In this document: piece by piece, positions 19,628-28,294 of the stretch | How the letters are laid out: each line of letters opens with the position of its first letter | How positions within the stretch are numbered: position 1 is the stretch's first letter | Source: Paenibacillus borealis | GTDB lineage: Bacteria > Bacillota > Bacilli > Paenibacillales > Paenibacillaceae | Direction of reading: 5' to 3' | Assembly (NCBI RefSeq): GCF_000758665.1 | Contig: NZ_CP009285.1 | Coordinates: 3,162,001-3,226,000, forward strand | DNA: 64,000 bases | Program-made: the position numbers and the translations under genes | The notes under the pieces: model-generated | Told to the model about the DNA's origin: nothing | The model's input: the letters and a program-made list of their open reading frames with translations, nothing else | Database searches by the model: none

Positions 19628-19861
19628 AAGCACTGATTATCCGCTGATTGCCCCATCAATCATCCGCTAATAACACACCCACCGTCCCCCGACCGCCAAC
19701 TAATCAGCCACTAATCACTCACCTATCGTCCACCGATCGCACAAGACTGCACTGCACGCGGCGTTGAGGTTGTTGTGAGGAAGTAGTTGGATAAACAGCG
19801 CTTAATTCATTGCAATTCACCTTAATTGGAGAAAATATCAAACTGCAAACACGGGAATCCG

Positions 19862-19888
19862 CTTAATTAAGATACGTTTTTCCACTTG
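19862..19888 (-). repeat. Dispersed intergenic repeat, copy D
   Basis: On the minus strand AAGTGGAAAAACGTATCTTA and onwards resembles the repeats clustered at 24066-24248 (common core AGTGGAAAAA followed by an ACTTAATTAT-like end). Confidence 0.6.
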
Positions 19889-19969
19889 TTTGCTGATGAG
19901 GGGGCTCGATTGGCCGGAATTGTGCTGCAGTAGGCTGGAGAAGTTGGCTTATATACATACTTAAGCGCG

Positions 19970-20018
19970 AAAAAAGCAGCCCAAGCCAAGTACATGGCTC
20001 CGGGGCTGCCTTTTCTTT
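19970..20018 (-). terminator. Terminator of the second ABC operon
   Basis: GCAGCCC (19976-19982) pairs with GGGCTGC (20003-20009), with inner AGCC/GGCT pairing; A-run on the left gives a T-run for minus-strand transcripts and TTTTCTTTT lies on the right, so it may act in both directions. Confidence 0.8.
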
Positions 20019-20044
20019 TATACCGGCGCCTTGCCGGTCAAGGC

Positions 20045-21838
20045 TTATTTGTTCGCAATCGCATCGGCACGCATTTTAACAATTTTGTCTGCTCTTTCTT
20101 TGTCGACAGCAAAGACATCATTCCAGCCGAGACCTTCGACATCGCTCTTGAGCTTCGTCCAGAGCTGATCGAACTCAGCCTGATCCTTGGCGAAGATCAT
20201 TTTCCATGAGGTATTCTTGACGTAATCCGAGATCTGGCTGCGTTTGTTCTTGATGTCCGAAGAATCGGAGCCGAGACTTGTGTTGATGTTAGGTACGATA
20301 TCGATCATGTTGTTCTTCTGATAGTATTCGGTTGGAGTGGCCGCGCCATAGGTTTTCTGCCAGTCTGTAGTCAGCGCTGTTTGGTTAGCTTCAATGGTGG
20401 AAGCCCAATAGGTGTTGTTGTAGAACTCCTTGGTATCAGGGTCGACTACGAAATCACTCATAATCATAGAGTTTACCTTGCTCTGGCCGTCCTGATAACC
20501 GCCGCCGCCGTACTCAGCAGGTACAGGGGTGTTTTCCTGGAAAGCCGTTTGGCCTACTTCGGTCAGCTTGAATTTGCCGTCCGGTGTTTTTTCATAGTTG
20601 AAGCCTTCAAAGCCGTTCGTGTAGTAGCGCAGACCTTCAGGGGAAGACATCCAGTCCATAAGTTCCATGATTCTTTCCGGTTCTTTCGCTTTGGAGCCGA
20701 TCGCAAACACTCTTCCGTTCCCGAAGTAAGCATCACTGTTCTGGATCAGATGGGTATCTGCAATGGGAACCGCTACGTTACCGTCGCCCTGGTTGCCTCT
20801 TTCAATCGTGTTGTAGAAGCCTCTCTGCCAGGAGTACCACAGGAGAAGAACCTGTTTGTTGGTCAGCTTCTCCGACACCTTGTTCCAGTCCTGGGAAGGG
20901 GAGTCCGGGTCGACGAGGCCCATCTTGTTGGCGTCATAATAGAACTGCAGAATCTTCTTGTACATGCTGTTGTCGTCTACGATCGGAACGATATCGCCTT
21001 TGGCATTCAATTGGATGGTTGTAGTCCCGTTCGGCTGCTCATAGCCATACCAGTTGCTGAGCCAGCGGACATTCTCCATGCTTCCGCCGTCCCAGTCCTT
21101 CCACAGCGTAATCGGAACAATAGGTTTGCCGTCCGGAGTCTTCGGATATTTGGCCTGCATGTCCTTCAGGGCGGTCATCAGATCGTTCAGATTGTTCAGC
21201 TTCGGCGCGCCGATTCCCTTGTAATAGTCCCAAGGCAGAATCGGGCTGGAGTATGGCAGCTCTTCCGAGAAGGTGGTTGGCGAAGTATCGGCGGTGAAGG
21301 CCGGCAGGGCATAGATTTTACCATCCGGATTCTGCTTCTCGAAGGCAACATTGAACGGCTTGAAGTGATTGTCTACATATTTGGACAGATGCTCTGTATT
21401 CTTGATCAAGTCCGTAAGATCCATAATCATCCCCGCCGGAATTAATTCCTCGAGCTGGCTGTTCTCAATAATCAGAAGATCCCCGAGGTCACCGGATGCT
21501 GATCTGGTCTTGTACAGCTGATCGCCGGCCACCTGTGGAGCCAGAATGTTCAGCGTGATATTGAACTTGTCTTTCAGCAGTTTACCGTACCACCCGGTCT
21601 GCTCCCCCTGATAGTTAGCTGCGTTGTCGAATACCGTAAGGGTCAAAGGTTTGCTGTGATCAATACCGCCAGCGCCCGGATCGGATGACTCAGCAGGTGT
21701 TCCTGGTTCGGCCGTCCCCGCTGCAGCACCCCCATTGTTGGAATTCCCGCTGCACCCACTTAGTACCGTTGTTATCAGCAGAATAGTCGTTCCGAGTACC
21801 AATGCGGACTTTCTTCCCAGCTTAATGTGTGTTCTCAT
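20045..21838 (-). CDS. Carbohydrate ABC transporter solute-binding lipoprotein
   Basis: 597 residues; basic start, hydrophobic helix, lipobox VLSGC (Cys29), then a Gly/Asn/Ser-rich linker. Large LplA-type family-1 binding protein with no close resemblance to the one at 3759 beyond the fold. GGGGGC lies upstream of ATG 21838. Last gene of the operon 23757-20045 (permease, permease, binding protein), opposite in order to the first cassette. Oligosaccharide ligand inferred only from context. Confidence 0.92.
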   Translation of the reverse strand: MRTHIKLGRKSALVLGTTILLITTVLSGCSGNSNNGGAAAGTAEPGTPAESSDPGAGGIDHSKPLTLTVFDNAANYQGEQTGWYGKLLKDKFNITLNILAPQVAGDQLYKTRSASGDLGDLLIIENSQLEELIPAGMIMDLTDLIKNTEHLSKYVDNHFKPFNVAFEKQNPDGKIYALPAFTADTSPTTFSEELPYSSPILPWDYYKGIGAPKLNNLNDLMTALKDMQAKYPKTPDGKPIVPITLWKDWDGGSMENVRWLSNWYGYEQPNGTTTIQLNAKGDIVPIVDDNSMYKKILQFYYDANKMGLVDPDSPSQDWNKVSEKLTNKQVLLLWYSWQRGFYNTIERGNQGDGNVAVPIADTHLIQNSDAYFGNGRVFAIGSKAKEPERIMELMDWMSSPEGLRYYTNGFEGFNYEKTPDGKFKLTEVGQTAFQENTPVPAEYGGGGYQDGQSKVNSMIMSDFVVDPDTKEFYNNTYWASTIEANQTALTTDWQKTYGAATPTEYYQKNNMIDIVPNINTSLGSDSSDIKNKRSQISDYVKNTSWKMIFAKDQAEFDQLWTKLKSDVEGLGWNDVFAVDKERADKIVKMRADAIANK

Positions 21839-21883
21839 GTGTAGCCCCCCGAATGATTAATGTATCATAATGGCGCAGGCGTA

Positions 21884-22846
21884 TTAGCCTTTGACTGCCC
21901 CGATTATAATTCCTTTGACGAAAAATCTCTGGAAGATCGGATATACCAGCAGAATAGGAGCGACCACGATAATGGTAACCGTCATGCGGATGGAGGTAGA
22001 GGTCTGCTTGGTCGCCAGAGTTGCCATCGCCGTTGAGCCGGCATTCTGCAGATTGACCATAGTGGACAAGGAGCTAGCCTGATTGATGTAGTTATACAGA
22101 ATGAACTGCAGGCTGTACAATTTGCTGTCCGTCACCAGCAGCAGCGTATCCTGGAAGGAGTTCCACTGGTTGACTGCCGAGAAGATGGCAACGGTTGCGA
22201 GGATCGGCTTACTGATCGGCAGAATGACTTTATAGAAAATGGTGAAGATTCCTGCACCGTCAATGCTTGCCGCCTGCTGCAGCTCCTTCGGTGTGGCTTC
22301 CACGAAGGTTTTGACCAGGATAATGAAGAATGGAGCTACAACCGACGGAAGAATATACGCCAGGAAGTTGTCCGTCAGATGCAGGGATCTCATGGTCAGA
22401 TACCACGGAATGATCCCGGCGTTGAAGAACATCGTGATGATGGTGAAGCGGTACCAGAATTTCTTGCCCCACATGTCCTCCTGCGCAAACATGAATCCCA
22501 GGAAGGCAGAGGCGCCGACCGTGAGGAGGGTACCTATTACCGTTCTGCCCAGCGAAATGACAAAGGCATTGCCGAGGCCCGGTATTTTGAATACATCGAC
22601 ATAGTTCTGGAAATGAATCCCCTTAGGCCAGAAGATAATCTCACCCTTGGCACTGAGATCGTTCGCGCTGATGGTATTGATGATGATCGAATAGAACGGA
22701 TAGACGCAAATGAAGGCGAAGAGGGAGAACAGGATATAGATGACGGTGGAAATGATTTTGTCGGTAGCGCTGACCTGCATTTTGACCGTTTTGGAGATGT
22801 CTATATCCCGGCTGTTTGGCGTAAAACCAGTCTGGCTGTCACTCAT
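21884..22846 (-). CDS. Carbohydrate ABC transporter permease (LplC/YtcP-like)
   Basis: 320 residues with six membrane segments and EAA loop QQAASIDGAGIFTIF. C-terminus PIFQRFFVKGIIIGAVKG is typical of the branch. The start ATG overlaps the stop of the upstream permease as ATGA (22843-22846), and GGGAGGG precedes it inside that gene: translational coupling. Confidence 0.95.
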   Translation of the reverse strand: MSDSQTGFTPNSRDIDISKTVKMQVSATDKIISTVIYILFSLFAFICVYPFYSIIINTISANDLSAKGEIIFWPKGIHFQNYVDVFKIPGLGNAFVISLGRTVIGTLLTVGASAFLGFMFAQEDMWGKKFWYRFTIITMFFNAGIIPWYLTMRSLHLTDNFLAYILPSVVAPFFIILVKTFVEATPKELQQAASIDGAGIFTIFYKVILPISKPILATVAIFSAVNQWNSFQDTLLLVTDSKLYSLQFILYNYINQASSLSTMVNLQNAGSTAMATLATKQTSTSIRMTVTIIVVAPILLVYPIFQRFFVKGIIIGAVKG

Positions 22847-23757
22847 ACGATGCCCTCCCCTCTCAATAATTTGGACAGTCCGTTTACCGAAAAGAGAAGC
22901 ACCACACTAATCAGGCTCTTCAGCATACTGATGGCTACGGAGACGGAATAACTGCCGCCGCCCATGGCGAGGTTATACACATATAGGTCTAATACCTGAA
23001 TTGTGTCCTTGTTAAAAGCATTCTGGAAGACGAAGTACTGCTCCAGTCCATTGTTCAGGAAGCTGGCAATCTGGAGCATCAGCAGGACGAAATAAGTCGG
23101 CATCATGCTTGGCAATACGACATGCCGGATCACCTGCATCCGGGTTGCACCGTCCACATAAGCTGCTTCATACAGCGACTCGTCAATGCCCATAATGGCG
23201 GCGATATACAGGATCGCTGACCAGCCGAGTGTCTTCCAGGTTGCCCAGAACCACATGGTAAGCCAGACATGATCCGAGCTCTGCAGGAAAAGAACCGGAG
23301 AATCGGACAGCCCCGTCATGTGGAGGAAGCCGTTGACCATACCTTCACTGGAGAACATGGAGAAGGCTAGGGAGTAGACGAGCACCCAGCTGATAAAGTT
23401 AGGCAGAGTGGTTACGGTCTGAATGAATTTACGGAACCGGACAGCCTTGATCTCTGTCAGGAAGATGGCGAAGAGCATAGGGAGCCAGGAGAAGAGAATG
23501 CCCAGTCCGCTGATGCCGAAGGTGTTCTTGATGACCTGAAGCAGCTGATCAATCTTAACCTGATTCTCGACCAGAGAGTGAAACCATTTGAAGCCGACAA
23601 ACGGCGATTGGGACAACGGAATGGGAGGGGTATAGTCAAAGAAGGCATACACCCATCCGTAGAGCGGGTAATACGCAAAGACAGCAAGTAAAACCATAAA
23701 GGGCGAAATGTAAAGAAATTTCCGGAAGGAATTGCTTCTTATGCTCTGGCTGCGCAT
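22843..23757 (-). CDS. Carbohydrate ABC transporter permease (LplB-like)
   Basis: 304 residues, six membrane segments (first at about 13-30, FLYISPFMVLLAVFAYYPL), EAA loop EAAYVDGATRMQ. GAGGAGTG precedes ATG 23757. First gene of the second ABC operon, driven by the promoter at 23959-23987 and probably repressed by CcpA at 23933. Works with the permease at 21884 and lipoprotein at 20045; no ATPase gene in the operon. Confidence 0.95.
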   Translation of the reverse strand: MRSQSIRSNSFRKFLYISPFMVLLAVFAYYPLYGWVYAFFDYTPPIPLSQSPFVGFKWFHSLVENQVKIDQLLQVIKNTFGISGLGILFSWLPMLFAIFLTEIKAVRFRKFIQTVTTLPNFISWVLVYSLAFSMFSSEGMVNGFLHMTGLSDSPVLFLQSSDHVWLTMWFWATWKTLGWSAILYIAAIMGIDESLYEAAYVDGATRMQVIRHVVLPSMMPTYFVLLMLQIASFLNNGLEQYFVFQNAFNKDTIQVLDLYVYNLAMGGGSYSVSVAISMLKSLISVVLLFSVNGLSKLLRGEGIV

Positions 23758-23932
23758 TGTTTCACTCCTCTTCGTATTCTCTTTGTATAATTGCCTCGTT
23801 GAAGCTTTCCAGATCTGCTATTCCTGGTAGTGTAAGTCTGTCGGTCATCCCCCTTTTTCAAAAGCAATTTCAACGGCCCCGGGGAGTGCGCTGTTCGTTG
23901 TGTCCCCTATGGTTTCCCCAACCCTTCTATAT

Positions 23933-23947
23933 TGATAACGCTTTCAT
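23933..23947 (-). promoter_or_regulatory. CcpA binding site (cre), perfect match
   Basis: On the minus strand ATGAAAGCGTTATCA fits every fixed position of WTGNAANCGNWNNCW. It begins about 12 bp downstream of the -10 box, over the expected transcription start, the classical repressing position. Confidence 0.85.
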
Positions 23948-23958
23948 ATATGAAATCT

Positions 23959-23987
23959 ATAATAAATTATCGTCTACCTACTAACAA
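23959..23987 (-). promoter_or_regulatory. Sigma-A promoter of the second ABC operon
   Basis: On the minus strand TTGTTA, 17-bp spacer, TATTAT. Next comes the cre site and a leader of about 190 nt to ATG 23757. Confidence 0.7.
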
Positions 23988-24065
23988 TGACCGATCCTCA
24001 CCACTTATTGATCTATTATCAGGTGAAATCTGGATAGGAGCTTGAACATGTCCTCCCCGCAAAAG

Positions 24066-24248
24066 AAGTGGAAAAAGGACACTTAGTTTTCTCGAATGAT
24101 TCGATTTAAGATCATTAGGTGGAAAAAGTACAACTAAATAATCCAATATCCTGGTTTGTGGCATAAACAGGATAATTAAGTGCCGTTTTTCCACTTACTA
24201 CCGGGAGGTAGAGTTACATCATATAATTAGTTGTACAATTTCCACTTA
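24066..24248. repeat. Cluster of four copies of a dispersed 27-bp repeat
   Basis: Copies read AAGTGGAAAAAGGACACTTA (plus, 24066), GGTGGAAAAAGTACAACTAA (plus, 24117), AAGTGGAAAAACGGCACTTA (minus, 24170-24196) and AAGTGGAAATTGTACAACTA (minus, 24222-24248). The second and third face each other and can fold into a hairpin. A fifth copy is at 19862. REP-like family; not described by any gene. Confidence 0.75.
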
Positions 24249-24255
24249 CGTTCCA

Positions 24256-24380
24256 TGCCTGCCACTACTCAGAAGAACATATCGCCCCACCCCCTATTAC
24301 TCAGAAGAACTTTTCGCACCTGCACCTCCACTACCCAGAAGAACACACCGCACCTACGCCTGCCCCAGAACACACCAAAC
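24256..24380. repeat. Imperfect tandem repeat, about 32-34 bp period
   Basis: CAGAAGAAC recurs at 24270, 24302 and 24336 and as CCAGAACAC at 24364, each followed by C-rich CGCACCT-like sequence. Confidence 0.6.
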
Positions 24381-24567
24381 GGCTCGTTCACGGGTCAGCC
24401 TGTTCTGCAATCCCTTGATTTCCATGCTTAAGAAAAGCAACATACGTCGATATGAAAGCAACATCAAGCTATAGATTACAAGGATTGTGTGTGATTAAAT
24501 ACATAAAGAATACAGCATTTGCTCTTAAACCAACATTTGCGATGATGCGAAAGGATGAATACTAATC

Positions 24568-25746
24568 ATGGACAAACAACTAATGGACAAACAACAACAA
24601 CTCGGCTTAACGCCTCCGATGGGCTGGAATTCATGGAACACCTTCACCTGGGATATTAACGAGCAGTTAATCCGGGAAGCTGCCGATACCCTGGTGGCAG
24701 ACGGCTACAAGGATGCGGGATATGATTACATTGTCATTGACGACTGCTGGAGCCTGAAAGAACGGGACAAGGATGGCAAGCTGGTTGCCGATCCGGTCAA
24801 ATTCCCGAGCGGAATGAAGGCGCTTGCAGATTATATTCATTCCAAGGGCTTGAAGTTCGGCATGTACTCTTGTGTAGGCACCCATACCTGCGCTGGGTAT
24901 CCGGGGAGCTTCGAGCATGAATTCCAGGATGCGGAATCACTGGCTGAATGGGGCGTGGATTTTCTCAAGTATGACTATTGCTTCAAGCCTAGACATATGT
25001 CGGGAGAGCTGCTGTACAAGCGGATGAGTCTCGCACTTAAGAACTGCGGAAGAGACATTCTGTTCTCCGCGTGCAACTGGGGCGAGGACAACGTCTATCA
25101 GTGGATTCGTGAATCCGGCGCGCATATGTACCGCTCTACGGGTGATATCCAGGACAGCTGGGAATCCATCAAGACCCTGGCTCTGTCGCAGCTGGATAAA
25201 GCCGCCTACACCGGGGCCTACTGCCATAATGATCTGGATATGCTGGTTGTCGGCATGTACGGAGGCAGCAACAGCGACTTCATCGGCAGTCAGATCGGCG
25301 GCTGCACGGATGTGGAGTACAAGACCCACTTCTCACTGTGGAGCCTGCTGGGTTCTCCGCTGATGATCGGCAGCGATATCCGCAAGGCCAACGAGGCTAC
25401 CAGGAATATTCTGCTGAACCCGGATCTGATTGCGATCAATCAGGATGTGGAGAGCCGCGGGGCTTACCGCATCAAGCCGGAGCCCCAGTGGTTCCATGCA
25501 GATGATGTGTTCATGCTGGTAAAAGTATTGTCGGACGGAGACCTTGCGATCGGCTTCTTCAACCTGAGCGATGGACAAAGAGAAATGTCGCTGCAATTCT
25601 GGGATTTCGGACTTCCGTATGCCTCCGGCAAATCGCTGTCCCTGTATGACTGCTGGGAGCATAAAGAGCTTGGCGTATTCAGAGAAAGATATGCTCCGGT
25701 CGTTGCAGCCCATGATTGTCTGATTGTGCGGGCTAAATTGGTGTAG
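24568..25746 (+). CDS. GH27 alpha-galactosidase (or beta-L-arabinopyranosidase)
   Basis: 392 residues, no signal peptide. Starts with the GH27 marker TPPMGWNSWNTF; nucleophile Asp136 in LKYDYC; acid/base Asp193 in STGDIQDSW; the TIM barrel is followed by a small beta-domain from about 300. RBS AAAGGATG before ATG 24568; a second in-frame ATG at 24583 has none. Family knowledge: GH27 includes alpha-galactosidases and beta-L-arabinopyranosidases, and galactose occurs at the ends of complex xylan side chains, which fits the GH95 and arabinofuranosidase neighbours. Cytoplasmic role on imported oligomers inferred. Confidence 0.9.
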   Translation: MDKQLMDKQQQLGLTPPMGWNSWNTFTWDINEQLIREAADTLVADGYKDAGYDYIVIDDCWSLKERDKDGKLVADPVKFPSGMKALADYIHSKGLKFGMYSCVGTHTCAGYPGSFEHEFQDAESLAEWGVDFLKYDYCFKPRHMSGELLYKRMSLALKNCGRDILFSACNWGEDNVYQWIRESGAHMYRSTGDIQDSWESIKTLALSQLDKAAYTGAYCHNDLDMLVVGMYGGSNSDFIGSQIGGCTDVEYKTHFSLWSLLGSPLMIGSDIRKANEATRNILLNPDLIAINQDVESRGAYRIKPEPQWFHADDVFMLVKVLSDGDLAIGFFNLSDGQREMSLQFWDFGLPYASGKSLSLYDCWEHKELGVFRERYAPVVAAHDCLIVRAKLV

Positions 25747-25760
25747 AGAAGAGTGTGAAC

Positions 25761-25958
25761 ATGAATAGAACATGCAGACAATGCGGTGTTCCCCTGATGA
25801 CGGATGATGTGGCGATTTACCTGAAGCTGGTCACTCGCAATGCCCAGGATTTCCTGTGTATCGATTGTCTTGGCGAGCAGCTCAAATGCGGGCGCGAGCC
25901 GATTGAGCGGCTGATCAAGTACTTCAGGGAGTCGGGGAAATGTGTGTTGTTCCGTTAA
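25761..25958 (+). CDS. Small Cys-rich (zinc-ribbon-like) protein, unknown function
   Basis: 65 residues from ATG 25761, with AGAAGAG upstream. Two CXXC knuckles (CRQCG at the start, CIDC at about 36-39) suggest a bound zinc, followed by a helical end (PIERLIKYFRESGKCVLFR). The IYLKLVTRNAQDFLCIDCL pattern resembles short conserved hypothetical proteins I recall in Firmicutes with a similar C-terminal Cys-phenylalanine ending. Only 14 bp after GH27 and 70 bp before the GNAT gene on the same strand. Function unknown. Confidence 0.7.
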   Translation: MNRTCRQCGVPLMTDDVAIYLKLVTRNAQDFLCIDCLGEQLKCGREPIERLIKYFRESGKCVLFR

Positions 25959-26028
25959 AACGCGTTACCTCCGCTGCTTTATGTTTATCTATATAGCGAG
26001 AGAGTGTAAAGTGGAAGGGAAAGGGTGG

Positions 26029-27156
26029 ATGGGGCAAATGGTTAAATACAGAACGGCAGCTCCGCATGAGCGCGAGGAATACATAGATTTGGCCAACCTG
26101 GCATTCCGCTTTGATTTTGAAATCCTGATGCCCAAGGCTTATGACAAAAGTGTAGATTCTTCGGCCATGCATAAGATTGCTGAGGATGAGCAGGGCAGGC
26201 TGCGCGCACTGGTGGCTGTGTTCCCCGAGTCTCTACGGGTAGGTGAGGATACGCTGCGGACCGGATATCTGGGTACCGTATCGGTCCATCCGCGTGCGCG
26301 CGGCGAAGGGCATATGAAAGCGCTTATGAATCTGTGGCTTGAAGAGCTGCGGGGTACATGCGATATGGTTGTATTATATGGGCAGCGGCAGAGATATGAG
26401 TATTTCGGCTTCACGCTTGGCGGTGTCAAGTTCAAGTATACTGTGGCAGAAGCCAATGTGCGCCATAGCTTAAGAGAGGTGGATGACACCGGTATATCCT
26501 TCAGCCCGTTATTTGAGATTGAAGGAGGAGCAGAATTTGCGCATAACATGAACACCTCGCGGCTTGCTTATGTTGAACGTAACTTAGAGCAATTGCCGCT
26601 TATTTTCAGCACACTCTGTCAAAAGGCGCTTGGCGTTCTGGATCAGGGTAAGCTGATCGGGTATCTGGTTGTCAACGAAGCGGGCGATGATATAGCTGAA
26701 TTCGCGCTAAAGAAGGCGGACGATATTCTGCGGACGCTTAAGGCATACATGGCCTATAGCAGAGCAGGGCGAATAACGATGTACGCGCCGGAATATGACA
26801 TCCCGCTGAATAAGGCTCTTGGCTTCTTTGCGGAAGACTTTGTGATCGAGAACTCGGATATGTATCATATTCTGGATTTCGCCAATGTCCTGAAGGCTTA
26901 CCTCACGCTGAAGTCCAAGACCACCGGGATTGTTCCGGGAGAATTCTCCGCAGTGATGGACGGTCAGCCGGTGACGGCGCGGGTGGACGAAGAGGGCGTG
27001 AGCGTCGAGCGGTCTGCCAAGCCGGGAGCTGTGGTCCTGGACAGGCTGGAGGCTCAGACGCTTCTGCTTACCCAGCATGGCCGTTATATGGCAGTGGATG
27101 CGCCCGCAGGCTGGTTCCCGCTGCCGCTGTTCTGGTACAAGATTGATAAATTCTGA
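26029..27156 (+). CDS. GNAT acetyltransferase, Eis-like
   Basis: About 375 residues from ATG 26029 (GGAAGGGAAAGGG upstream; ATG 26038 is an alternative). N-terminal GNAT domain with the acetyl-CoA loop VSVHPRARGEGHMKAL, a second GNAT-like half, and an SCP2-like C-terminal region, the three-part layout of Eis-type acetyltransferases. Tyr/Phe in YEYFGFTLGG is typical after the first domain. No sugar-related motif; it may be a bystander. Ends in the terminator at 27183. Confidence 0.85.
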   Translation: MGQMVKYRTAAPHEREEYIDLANLAFRFDFEILMPKAYDKSVDSSAMHKIAEDEQGRLRALVAVFPESLRVGEDTLRTGYLGTVSVHPRARGEGHMKALMNLWLEELRGTCDMVVLYGQRQRYEYFGFTLGGVKFKYTVAEANVRHSLREVDDTGISFSPLFEIEGGAEFAHNMNTSRLAYVERNLEQLPLIFSTLCQKALGVLDQGKLIGYLVVNEAGDDIAEFALKKADDILRTLKAYMAYSRAGRITMYAPEYDIPLNKALGFFAEDFVIENSDMYHILDFANVLKAYLTLKSKTTGIVPGEFSAVMDGQPVTARVDEEGVSVERSAKPGAVVLDRLEAQTLLLTQHGRYMAVDAPAGWFPLPLFWYKIDKF

Positions 27157-27182
27157 GTAATCCCATGTTATACAATAGAGCA

Positions 27183-27220
27183 ACGCAAGCCTTCTACTCC
27201 GGGAGGCTTGCGTTTTTTTT
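27183..27220 (+). terminator. Rho-independent terminator after GNAT gene
   Basis: ACGCAAGCCT and AGGCTTGCGT form a 10-bp stem, then a run of eight T. It overlaps the 3' end of the convergent AraC gene (stop at 27194). Confidence 0.92.
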
Positions 27221-28060
27221 GGCGTATCTTCCAGGCGAGATTCCGGTAATCTTGGTGAAACTGCGGATGAAGTTGGCATAATCGCTGAAGCCCGAAAGCT
27301 CACAAGCTTCGGCGACTGAGTTGCCGGCAGACAGGTGGCTTTTGGCCAGCGATATGCGCTGATCGATTATGTAGGAGCGTATCGTAAGTCCGGTATGCTC
27401 CCTGAACAGCCGGCTTATATATTTGCCGCTGTAATGAAACTCCTGCTCCAGCTGCTCTGAGGAGATAGCTTCGGCCAGATGCTCCTTGATGTAGGTCATC
27501 GTATGGCTAACCAGCTCCGGCATAAGATTGTTTGATGAGCAGGTAGACGACTGATACAAGGTGTTGATGAACACAAGCAGGCGGGTTGCATAGGACTCCG
27601 CCAGCAGATCCTGTCCGTATGCGTCCGAGCCCAGGCAAGTAATCAATTGGTCTGCAAGCCGGCAGTACAACACCGTTTGTTCCCGCGAGAGCCGGGTAAG
27701 ATTGTTCTGTCCCAAGGGATGGGATTCAAAACAGGCTAACAGATTTGAGCGGCCGCTTGAAAGTCTCTCCAAAGCTGACTTCTTGATATTCAGCCCTATC
27801 CGTTCATACATTTGATTGTCAATACAGATACAACGGTGCATTTCGCCGGGGCTGATTATGATTAAGTCGCCGGGAACCAGTTTGTAGCAGGACTGCTCCA
27901 GATACATGTAAGCATTGCCTCTCAGAAATAAATAGATTTCGTAAGCATCATGGCGGTGATAAGGCAAGGCCGGGTTAATGAGCTCGGTATCTGTTGTTTT
28001 ATGAAAGCATAGCAATTCTTCCTGAATAGGGGTGAAAATATAGTTTATAGCCCGATCCAT
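27194..28060 (-). CDS. AraC family transcriptional regulator (cupin plus HTH)
   Basis: About 288 residues from ATG 28060, which has AAAGGGA 9 bp upstream; an ATG at 28069 is directly against the RBS. N-terminal cupin (HRHDAYEIYLFLRG, GDLIIISPGEMHR) binds a sugar or similar effector; C-terminal HTH pair from about 185 (FHYSGKYISRLFREHTG, FIRSFTKITGISPGRY). Divergent from the secreted GH30 gene with about 230 bp between, so GH30 is the likely target. Confidence 0.9.
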   Translation of the reverse strand: MDRAINYIFTPIQEELLCFHKTTDTELINPALPYHRHDAYEIYLFLRGNAYMYLEQSCYKLVPGDLIIISPGEMHRCICIDNQMYERIGLNIKKSALERLSSGRSNLLACFESHPLGQNNLTRLSREQTVLYCRLADQLITCLGSDAYGQDLLAESYATRLLVFINTLYQSSTCSSNNLMPELVSHTMTYIKEHLAEAISSEQLEQEFHYSGKYISRLFREHTGLTIRSYIIDQRISLAKSHLSAGNSVAEACELSGFSDYANFIRSFTKITGISPGRYAKKNASLPE

Positions 28061-28167
28061 AGCGTACATTCCCTTTAATGTAATTTAATGTAATAATAGG
28101 CATTCACGCAATATATTATCGTTAATATGCAAGGATTATACAGCGAATAATTTATATAATACAGTTA

Positions 28168-28182
28168 AAGGAAGCGTTTGCT
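28168..28182 (+). promoter_or_regulatory. Probable cre site upstream of GH30
   Basis: AAGGAAGCGTTTGCT has one mismatch (A for T at position 2) to the cre consensus. It lies between two TATAAT hexamers (28155-28160 and 28182-28187), a position where CcpA would block transcription of GH30. Confidence 0.55.
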
Positions 28183-28294
28183 ATAATTGTGAGAAAATTG
28201 GACAAGCAGATGTGAGGTACAGCTGCGCTTCGACCGGACTGGAGGTGATAAGAACAGGGGTTGGCCGAGATTACACGAAGAGGAGATGGAATTA

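Larger units (their letters stand above)
19438..20044. other. Repeat-rich intergenic region without genes
   Basis: 607 bp between the esterase and the minus-strand binding-protein gene. It holds an 11-bp tandem repeat (19563), a stretch of degenerate ATCAGCCACTAATCA-like words (19640-19740), one copy of the dispersed GTGGAAAAA repeat (19862) and a terminator (19970). A 68-codon minus-strand frame here is only the repeat read as protein. Confidence 0.7.
23758..24567. other. Long divergent intergenic region between ABC operon and GH27
   Basis: 810 bp with no supported gene. From left: minus-strand cre and promoter (23933-23987), four copies of a dispersed 27-bp repeat (24066-24248), a degenerate tandem repeat rich in CAGAAGAAC (24256-24380), then about 180 bp AT-rich leader before GH27 with no clear promoter. 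A 66-codon plus frame at 24231 is translated repeat. Confidence 0.7.

Noticed and set aside
20381..21445. 354-codon plus-strand frame
   Set aside because: Antisense to the solute-binding lipoprotein at 20045-21838; a shadow of its codon bias.
24231..24431. 66-codon plus-strand frame
   Set aside because: Lies within the degenerate CAGAAGAAC repeat and has no RBS.
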